This document shows positions 58,406 to 64,000 of a DNA stretch of 64,000 nucleotides, in pieces (the first letter of the stretch is position 1; every line of letters begins with the position of its first letter). The stretch spans positions 24,459 to 88,458 of the forward strand of contig NZ_JAGGKA010000019.1 of assembly GCF_017873215.1 (NCBI RefSeq). Direction: 5' to 3'. The notes under the pieces are model-generated. The model was not told where the DNA came from. It made no database searches and was given only the letters and a program-made list of their open reading frames with translations. Position numbers and translations under genes: made by a program. The DNA is from Clostridium tetanomorphum. Its GTDB lineage: Bacteria > Bacillota > Clostridia > Clostridiales > Clostridiaceae.

Positions 58406-59092
58406 ATGGCAATTTATGCAATATCGGATTTTCATTTGGCTTTTACTTCAGATAAGCCTATGGACATTTTTGGAGACAATTGGTATAAGCATGAAGAAAA
58501 GATAAAAGAAAATTGGTTAAAAACTATAGAAGATGAGGATACCGTACTTATAGCGGGTGATATATCCTGGTCTATGAAAATTAAAGAAGGAATGATGGAT
58601 TTAGAATGGATTCATAATCTACCAGGTAGGAAAATATTAGTAAAAGGTAATCATGATTATTGGTGGACTAGTATTACCAAGTTAAATAATTTATATGATG
58701 ACATGAAGTTTATTCAAAATAATTATTTTCCCTATGAAGATTATGCAATATGTGGCACAAGAGGTTGGATATGTCCAGGTGGAGATAAATTTACTGCACA
58801 GGATGAAAAGATTTATAAAAGAGAATTGATAAGATTAAGGCTATCTCTAGATTCAGCTAAAAAAGATGGATTCAATAAGTTTATTGTTATGTTGCATTAT
58901 CCTCCTATAAATGACAAATGTGATGGAACTGAATTTATAGAAATTTTTAGGGAGTATAATGTGCAAATAGTAGTTTACGGACATTTGCATGATGTAAATA
59001 AAGATAAAGTTTTTGAAGGAAACAAAGATGGTATTCAGTATATGTTAACTTCTTGTGATTATTTGGATTTTAAACCTATAAGACTCTTTTAG
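58406..59092 (+). CDS. Calcineurin-like metallophosphoesterase
   Basis: 228 residues. Dinuclear metal motifs are intact: SDFHL (residues 7-11), GDISW (about 51-55), GNHDYWW (about 77-83), HYPP (about 167-170) and GHLHD (about 195-199). Relatives in clostridia are of unknown substrate. It is translated right after the FlhB-like gene and likely in the same transcript, though the functional link is unclear. No signal peptide, so cytoplasmic. Confidence 0.88.
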   Translation: MAIYAISDFHLAFTSDKPMDIFGDNWYKHEEKIKENWLKTIEDEDTVLIAGDISWSMKIKEGMMDLEWIHNLPGRKILVKGNHDYWWTSITKLNNLYDDMKFIQNNYFPYEDYAICGTRGWICPGGDKFTAQDEKIYKRELIRLRLSLDSAKKDGFNKFIVMLHYPPINDKCDGTEFIEIFREYNVQIVVYGHLHDVNKDKVFEGNKDGIQYMLTSCDYLDFKPIRLF

Positions 59093-59110
59093 TTTTTATA
59101 GGTTTAATTA

Positions 59111-59141
59111 TTGACAACTATATTCAATAATCGTAATATAT
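59111..59141 (+). promoter_or_regulatory. Promoter with embedded operator-like repeat for arsR-type gene
   Basis: TTGACA (59111-59116) and TAATAT (59134-59139), 17-base spacer. Inverted arms TATATT (59120-59125) and AATATA (59136-59141) span the spacer and -10, where an ArsR repressor would act. Confidence 0.55.
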
Positions 59142-59169
59142 AAATATAAAGATTAATGGAGGGAGTATT

Positions 59170-59454
59170 GTGAATAATTATAATATAGATGATTTTAATC
59201 ATATAGCAGAAATATTAAAGGTTTTAGCTCACCCTGTGAGATTGTGTATAGTAAAAGGTTTAATAGAAAAAGGACAGTGTAATGTAACTCATATGCAAAA
59301 TTGTTTGGAAATGCCTCAGTCTACTATATCTCAGCATTTACAGAAATTAAGGACTGCAGGAATAATTAAGGGAGAAAGAAACGGACTTGAAATAAATTAT
59401 AGAATCTGTGATAAAAAAATTTGTAATTTGATAAAGATGTTGTTTGAAGAGTAA
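59170..59454 (+). CDS. ArsR/SmtB-family repressor, probably sulfur- or thiol-responsive
   Basis: 94-residue winged-helix dimer. HTH at about 38-62 (VTHMQNCLEMPQSTISQHLQ). Five cysteines at residues 26, 37, 45, 80 and 85; C26-type and C80/85-type positions are placed as in family members that form a dithiol or metal site, but no standard ELCV metal box is seen. It precedes a rhodanese/TusA/DsrE fusion by 36 bases, so sensing of persulfide or a thiol oxidant is a fair inference. GTG start behind GGAGGG. Confidence 0.85.
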   Translation: MNNYNIDDFNHIAEILKVLAHPVRLCIVKGLIEKGQCNVTHMQNCLEMPQSTISQHLQKLRTAGIIKGERNGLEINYRICDKKICNLIKMLFEE

Positions 59455-59490
59455 AGATTTTTATATAAATTTATAGGGGGAATCTAATAT

Positions 59491-61965
59491 ATGAGTAAAA
59501 AAGTATTAATAATAGGTGGAGTAGCCGGTGGTGCGTCAGCAGCGGCTAGGCTTAGAAGATTGGAAGAAGATGCTGAAATAATCATGTTTGAAAAAGGAGA
59601 TTATATATCATTTGCTAATTGTGGATTGCCATACCATATAGGTGAGACAATAAAAGAAAGAGATAAGCTTATAGTTCAAACTCCAGAAGCTATGAAGGAT
59701 AAATTTAATATAGATATAAGAATAAATAGTGAGGTAGTAGGAATAGATGTAAATGCTAAAAAGGTAAAAGTTAATAGCAGAGAAAATGGAATTTATGAAG
59801 AAAGCTATGATTATCTTATATTATCTCCAGGAGCAAAACCTATTAAGCCATCTATAGAAGGTATAGAAAGCAATAAAATATTTACATTAAGAAATATACC
59901 AGATACAGATATTATCAAAAAACATGTAGATAGTGGTAAGATAAAGAATGCAGTAGTAATTGGGGGAGGCTATATTGGAGTTGAAATGGCAGAAAACTTG
60001 ACTCATAGAGGGATAAAAGTAAATTTAGTAGAAGCAGCTTCGCATATTTTAGCACCTTTTGATTCAGATATGGTTACCTATGCTGAAAAAGAATTACAGG
60101 ATAATGGAGTAGGATTAATATTAGGAGATGGAGTAAAGAGCTTTAAAGATAATGATAATGAAATAGAAGTAATATTAAATAGTGGCAATACGTTAAAGGC
60201 TAATATAGTTATATTAGCTATAGGAGTTAGACCAGATACAGAATTTATAAATAATAGTGTAATAGAAATGGGCACTAAAGGACATATTTTAGTAAATGAA
60301 TATATGCAAACTAATATAGATAACATTTATGCAGTAGGAGATGCTATAGAAGTAGTTGATTTTGTAAATAAAAAGAATACAGCTATACCTTTGGCAGGAC
60401 CGGCAAATAAGCAGGGAAGGATTGCTGCGGATAATATATGTGGAGTGAATTCTAAATATAAAGGAACTCAAGGAACTGCAATAATTAAAGTCTTTGATTT
60501 AACTGCGGCAAGTACAGGAAATAATCAAAGGACATTAGAGAAATTAAATATACCTTATAATGTTATATATATTCATCCACAATCCCATGCCTCTTATTAT
60601 CCTAATGCTATTCCTATGTGTATAAAGTTAATATTCAATAATCAAGGTGAAATTTTGGGTGCTCAAGCTTCTGGATATGATGGAGTAGATAAGAGGATTG
60701 ATGATATAGCCACAGTTATGAGATTGAATGGAACAATATATGATTTAGAAGAGTTAGAGCTTTCTTATGCGCCACCGTATTCTTCAGCAAAAGATCCAGT
60801 AAATATGGCTGGATTTGTAGCAGAAAATGTACTTGCTAGGAGAGTAGAAATGATTTTACCTAAAGATATAGATAGTAGAGATAAAAATAGTACTATATTG
60901 TTAGATGTAAGAACATCTTTAGAAAATGCAGGAGGGTATATAGAAAATAGTATAAATATACCTTTAGATGAATTAAGAAATAGATTAAATGAATTAGATA
61001 AAAATAAACAAATATTGATTTATTGTCAAATAGGATTAAGAGGATATATAGCTTATAGGATATTAAAGGCTAATGGATTCAAAGCAAAAAATTTAACAGG
61101 AGGATATAAAACTTATATTATGAGTAAGTTTACACCTAATAAAATAGAAAATGACAATTCTTTTTTAGAAGATGAAAAAAACAATTCACAAAATGTTAGT
61201 GATAATACCATAAAAAATGTTGATAAAGTGGATAAGGAAATAGACATATGTGGATTAAGTTGTCCAGGACCATTAATGCAAGTTAACTCTACAATTGGAT
61301 ATATGAAAGATGGAGAGATTTTAAAAGCTAAAGCTTCAGATCCTGGTTTTTTCAAGGATATAAAGGCTTGGTGTGAAAGAACTAATAATGACTTGCTAGA
61401 TGTTAAAAGTGAAAAAGGAATAGTTGTAGCTTTAATAAAAAAAGGATGTAAAAATTTAAGTAACTCTAAAGAACAAATATATAACATTGAAAAAAATGAT
61501 AATAAAACTATTGTAGTATTTAGTGGGGATTTAGATAAAGCTATAGCTTCATTTATAATTGCTAATGGAGCAGCATCTATGGGTAAAAAGGTTACTATGT
61601 TCTTTACTTTTTGGGGATTAAATGTGTTAAGAAAACCTGAGAAAGTAAATGTGAATAAAGGTTTTATGGATAAAATGTTTGGTATTATGATGCCAAGAGG
61701 CAGTAAAAAATTAAAGCTTTCAAATATGAACATGCTTGGGATGGGAAGTAAGATGATAAGAAAAGTAATGAAAGATAAGAATATAAGCTCATTAGAAGAG
61801 CTTATTAAATCAGCTATAGATAATGGCATAAATATTGTAGCTTGTCAAATGTCCATGGACGTTATGGGGTTAAAAAAAGAAGAGCTTATAGAAGGAGTAC
61901 AAATAGGAGGAGTAGGATATTATTTAGGGGAAGCTGAAGATTCAAATGTAAATCTGTTTATTTAA
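59491..61965 (+). CDS. CoA-disulfide reductase fused to rhodanese, TusA and DsrE-like domains
   Basis: 824 residues. Domain 1 (about 1-445) is an FAD/NAD(P)-dependent pyridine nucleotide-disulfide reductase of the CoADR/NADH persulfide reductase type, with dinucleotide site IGGVAGGASAAARL and redox Cys44 in SFANCGLPY. Domain 2 (about 460-550) is rhodanese with CQIGLRGY active-site loop (Cys about 512). Domain 3 (about 585-650) is TusA with CGLSCPGPLM. Domain 4 (about 668-824) is DsrE-like with a Cys in ACQMSMD. All four sulfur-carrying cysteines are present, so persulfide can in principle be passed from one to the next. Regulated with the ArsR gene. Confidence 0.93.
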   Translation: MSKKVLIIGGVAGGASAAARLRRLEEDAEIIMFEKGDYISFANCGLPYHIGETIKERDKLIVQTPEAMKDKFNIDIRINSEVVGIDVNAKKVKVNSRENGIYEESYDYLILSPGAKPIKPSIEGIESNKIFTLRNIPDTDIIKKHVDSGKIKNAVVIGGGYIGVEMAENLTHRGIKVNLVEAASHILAPFDSDMVTYAEKELQDNGVGLILGDGVKSFKDNDNEIEVILNSGNTLKANIVILAIGVRPDTEFINNSVIEMGTKGHILVNEYMQTNIDNIYAVGDAIEVVDFVNKKNTAIPLAGPANKQGRIAADNICGVNSKYKGTQGTAIIKVFDLTAASTGNNQRTLEKLNIPYNVIYIHPQSHASYYPNAIPMCIKLIFNNQGEILGAQASGYDGVDKRIDDIATVMRLNGTIYDLEELELSYAPPYSSAKDPVNMAGFVAENVLARRVEMILPKDIDSRDKNSTILLDVRTSLENAGGYIENSINIPLDELRNRLNELDKNKQILIYCQIGLRGYIAYRILKANGFKAKNLTGGYKTYIMSKFTPNKIENDNSFLEDEKNNSQNVSDNTIKNVDKVDKEIDICGLSCPGPLMQVNSTIGYMKDGEILKAKASDPGFFKDIKAWCERTNNDLLDVKSEKGIVVALIKKGCKNLSNSKEQIYNIEKNDNKTIVVFSGDLDKAIASFIIANGAASMGKKVTMFFTFWGLNVLRKPEKVNVNKGFMDKMFGIMMPRGSKKLKLSNMNMLGMGSKMIRKVMKDKNISSLEELIKSAIDNGINIVACQMSMDVMGLKKEELIEGVQIGGVGYYLGEAEDSNVNLFI

Positions 61966-61973
61966 TAATTTTG

Positions 61974-62020
61974 AAAGTATATGGTATCTAAAATAATATA
62001 TAGTACCATATACTTTTTAT
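61974..62020. terminator. Bidirectional terminator between the sulfur fusion gene and DUF2225 gene
   Basis: A 13-bp stem (61974-61986 with 62004-62016) and T-rich tail, between convergent genes. Confidence 0.8.
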
Positions 62021-62916
62021 TTTCCAAATAATTTAGAGAAAAATCCTCTCTTTGTATTCTTAGCAGATGTTTTTGTGGCCTCACTAGAATTAGAAGAATC
62101 TATAGTAGCAGAACTGTTCTCTTCTTCTTTTAATTTTTCTTCTTCTTTAATTAAATCTTTTTGATCTCTAGCTAAATCTTTTAGTTTAGGAGGAGTACCA
62201 GGAAGGGTTATAACTTGACCGAACCACAACAGAGCTTTATCATTAATACCTATTCTTCTATTAAGCTCTCCTATTAGGTACATTATAGTATATTTATTCA
62301 TGCCGTATATTGGCAAGGATTCATTATAATAAGCATCATTAAATCCTTCTAAGGATTCTTTTAAAAATAGTAATTCATTATTGATATCTTCTAATAAACG
62401 ATACATCCAAGCTAATTTTAAACAAGTCATAGCTTTTTTACTAGATTTAGCTTCCATTATAGTATAGTTTAATAAGGCAAGTTTATATCTTTCAATAGCT
62501 ATATTTACATCATAAGATTCTGGATAAATTCTTCCATGCCACCTAGGTTTAATTTTTTCTTCTATTAATTTTATTTGAAAATCTCTTATTTTCTCAAAAT
62601 CAGATTTTAATGCAGCGTAACCACATTGATTACATAACCAAACATCATAAAAATAAGGATTTACAGATAAATATCGTATAAAAAAATCTGTATCTTTTTT
62701 ACCAACTCTATAATGAGAGGATTTTATGGCTTTGGCTTTAAATTGATTACTACATACAGGGCAGGTAATTTCTCTGTTATATATAGGTGACATTTTAGGG
62801 GAAACTTCTTCATTTTTTTCCTTTTTCTCATCTTCAGAATCCTTTTTATATATCTTAAGATTTTCTATATCATTAAAACCTAGCTCTTCTAAGCCAGAAA
62901 ATATATTGTTTTTCAC
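62017..62916 (-). CDS. DUF2225 zinc-ribbon protein
   Basis: 299 residues. CPVC (about 53-56) and CNQC (about 94-97) make a probable zinc ribbon; a helical region follows with TPR-like segments (AIERYKLALLNYTIMEAKSS; LGNxALLWFGQVI type). Charged, serine-rich ends with no conservation. The family is widespread in Firmicutes and its function unknown. ATG 62916 behind AAGGGTGA. It is divergent from the alarmone synthetase gene. Confidence 0.85.
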   Translation of the reverse strand: MKNNIFSGLEELGFNDIENLKIYKKDSEDEKKEKNEEVSPKMSPIYNREITCPVCSNQFKAKAIKSSHYRVGKKDTDFFIRYLSVNPYFYDVWLCNQCGYAALKSDFEKIRDFQIKLIEEKIKPRWHGRIYPESYDVNIAIERYKLALLNYTIMEAKSSKKAMTCLKLAWMYRLLEDINNELLFLKESLEGFNDAYYNESLPIYGMNKYTIMYLIGELNRRIGINDKALLWFGQVITLPGTPPKLKDLARDQKDLIKEEEKLKEEENSSATIDSSNSSEATKTSAKNTKRGFFSKLFGK

Positions 62917-62999
62917 TGAATCACCCTTTAGTATAATAGTTTTATAATAATTTGCATAAATTTATTATATCAAAAAATATGAATAAAATATATTATTAA

Positions 63000-63027
63000 T
63001 TGCAATGTAATGTATTATAATTATAAT
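63000..63027 (+). promoter_or_regulatory. Candidate promoter of the alarmone synthetase gene
   Basis: TTGCAA (63000-63005) and TATAAT (63022-63027), 16-base spacer, about 40 bases before the start. Confidence 0.45.
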
Positions 63028-63068
63028 GAGTGTATAATTAATAAATAACTATCAAGGGGGCAGAGAAT

Positions 63069-63857
63069 ATGGCTATAAGAGAGTGGAAGACTTTTTTAAT
63101 ACCCTATGAACAGGCAGTGGAAGAATTAAAAGTGAAATTTAGAAGTATAAGAAGAGAATATAGAAGACAAAATGAATATTCACCTATAGAATTTGTTACA
63201 GGTAGGGTTAAGGAAATATCAAGCATATTAGAAAAGGCCAATAAGTTTGATATACCATTAGATAGAGTAGAATATGAAATGGAAGATATAGCAGGAATAA
63301 GAGTAATGTGTCAATTTGTAGATGACATAGAAAAAGTAGTTAATTTGATAAGGCAAAGAACAGATATGCAAATTATATATGAAAAAGATTATATTACGGA
63401 TGTAAAAGCTAGTGGATATAGAAGTTATCATGTAATTATTAAATATCCTGTAAATATGGCAGAAGGAAGAAAAGAAATATTAGCAGAATTCCAAATAAGG
63501 ACATTAGCTATGAATTTCTGGGCTACTATAGAACATTCATTAAATTATAAATATAAACATGATATACCTGAAGAAATAAAATATAAGCTTAAGTCAGCAG
63601 CGGATGCAGCTTTTCAATTAGACGAAAAAATGTTAGAGATAAAGGATGAAATAAAGGATGCTCAAAAGTTATTTGAGGTTAAATCTAATATAGTATCTAA
63701 TATAATGGATAATATACTTACTTTATCTTCTATAGGAAAATCTGTTGAGTCTACTAGATATCAGACACAGTTAAATAAACTAATTGAAGAGGGAGAAGTA
63801 TTTGAACTTAATAATCTTTTAAAGGCCACAGAAAGAACTTTAGAAATGTATAAATAA
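63069..63857 (+). CDS. relQ: Small alarmone synthetase (RelQ/YjbM type)
   Basis: Makes (p)ppGpp from GTP/GDP and ATP without a hydrolase domain. 262 residues. The synthetase core (about 30-190) has MEDIAGIRVMCQFVDD, KASGYRSYHVIIKYP and EFQIRTLAMNFWATIEHSLNYK. No N-terminal HD hydrolase, TGS or ACT domain. The C-terminal helices are as in tetrameric SAS proteins. RelQ is the nearest by its 220-260-residue length and motifs; RelP is less likely. GGGGGCAG before ATG 63069. Stringent-response control links with hpf elsewhere in the window. Confidence 0.92.
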   Translation: MAIREWKTFLIPYEQAVEELKVKFRSIRREYRRQNEYSPIEFVTGRVKEISSILEKANKFDIPLDRVEYEMEDIAGIRVMCQFVDDIEKVVNLIRQRTDMQIIYEKDYITDVKASGYRSYHVIIKYPVNMAEGRKEILAEFQIRTLAMNFWATIEHSLNYKYKHDIPEEIKYKLKSAADAAFQLDEKMLEIKDEIKDAQKLFEVKSNIVSNIMDNILTLSSIGKSVESTRYQTQLNKLIEEGEVFELNNLLKATERTLEMYK

Positions 63858-63868
63858 TTATAAATTAA

Positions 63869-63907
63869 GGGGCTGTCGCACTAAAAAATTAGTGCGACAG
63901 TTTTTTT
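63869..63907 (+). terminator. Terminator of the alarmone synthetase gene
   Basis: A 12-bp perfect stem CTGTCGCACTAA/TTAGTGCGACAG, 4-base loop, T7 run. The GGGGCTGTCGCA at its left edge also resembles an insertion-sequence end. Confidence 0.85.
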
Positions 63908-63922
63908 GTCTATAAATAAAAC

Positions 63923-63939
63923 CACCTGCTATGCAGGTG
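63923..63939. repeat. Short inverted repeat near the window edge
   Basis: CACCTGC TAT GCAGGTG, a 7-bp perfect hairpin, GC-rich against its surroundings. It is like the subterminal hairpins of IS200/IS605 elements, but no transposase is in view. Confidence 0.4.
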
Positions 63940-64000
63940 TGTTCAGAAAAGCTTAAGCGTTGAAAAAAAAACACCTCACTTTGATAGAATAGATATGGTT

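Noticed and set aside
61113..61829. 238-codon minus-strand frame opposite the sulfur fusion gene
   Set aside because: Antisense of TusA/DsrE coding region; no start signal; leucine/serine-rich as expected of an antisense frame in AT-rich DNA.

Overview
The window is low-GC (strongly A/T-biased by eye) bacterial chromosome with the gene set and order of a spore-forming Clostridium of the sensu stricto group. Evidence: sporulation and germination genes (a Ger(x)C-type tail, spoIIR, ypeB, spoIID, spoIIQ, spoIIID, yyaC), a thiolase gene whose promoter resembles the classical clostridial thl promoter, a raiA-motif noncoding RNA upstream of hpf, and Bacillus/Clostridium-type order such as atpIBEFHAGDC-ywmB-murA-spoIID-spoIIQ-spoIIID-mbl. 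I cannot name the species from sequence alone. It is mostly core chromosome: no prophage, CRISPR array or complete insertion sequence was seen; only the last ~130 bases look like a possible mobile-element edge.

Layout. 1-6.6 kb: end of a germinant-receptor gene, spoIIR, a convergent glycolipid glycosyltransferase, ypeB, ddl, a PP-loop ATPase and a DUF1934 gene. 6.6-13.4 kb: a small unknown gene, pyrG, a small cysteine-containing gene, rho, an unusual chemoreceptor fused to a PhnD-like binding domain, and rpmE. 13.5-25.6 kb: tdk, yqhQ, prmC, prfA, a membrane protein, a ZIP transporter, tsaC/sua5, a YwlE-type phosphatase, rpiB, upp, dCMP deaminase, tagO-like, wecB/mnaA and thl. 25.6-38.4 kb: a ~550-base AT-rich gap, the complete F-type ATP synthase operon, then ywmB, murA, spoIID, spoIIQ, spoIIID, mbl. 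38.5-46.1 kb: yyaC and ttcA-like on the minus strand, a duplicated tRNA-Thr/tRNA-Tyr pair, SAM-I riboswitch plus metK, recD2, an eroded comFA and comFC. 46.1-55.4 kb: the raiA-type ncRNA, hpf, a degenerate HAD-like gene, secA, prfB with its programmed +1 frameshift, a membrane M28 peptidase and tex. 55.4-64 kb: FMN riboswitch plus ribU, a FliK-like/FlhB-like orphan pair, a metallophosphoesterase, an ArsR regulator with a four-domain sulfur-trafficking flavoprotein, a DUF2225 protein and a small alarmone synthetase.

Functional themes are translation and its control (prfA, prmC, prfB, hpf, rpmE, tsaC, raiA RNA, alarmone synthetase), nucleotide salvage and synthesis (tdk, upp, dCMP deaminase, pyrG), cell-wall precursors and shape (ddl, murA, tagO-like, wecB, mbl), energy (ATP synthase, thiolase) and spore development.

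Most interesting items: (1) the structured RNA at 46091-46297 with a promoter whose -10 box overlaps the comFC stop codon and its own strong terminator; (2) start regions of pyrG and ywmB where a hairpin lies between the Shine-Dalgarno sequence and the start codon; (3) pseudoenzyme-like genes (a ComFA homologue without a Walker A loop, a HAD/NagD-like protein without the catalytic aspartate, a SpoIIQ LytM domain with Asn in place of the first zinc His); (4) an ATP synthase epsilon subunit lacking its C-terminal helical domain; and (5) a chemoreceptor with a PhnD-type binding domain placed on the predicted cytoplasmic side. Motif and promoter assignments are by eye; no database search or folding computation was run.
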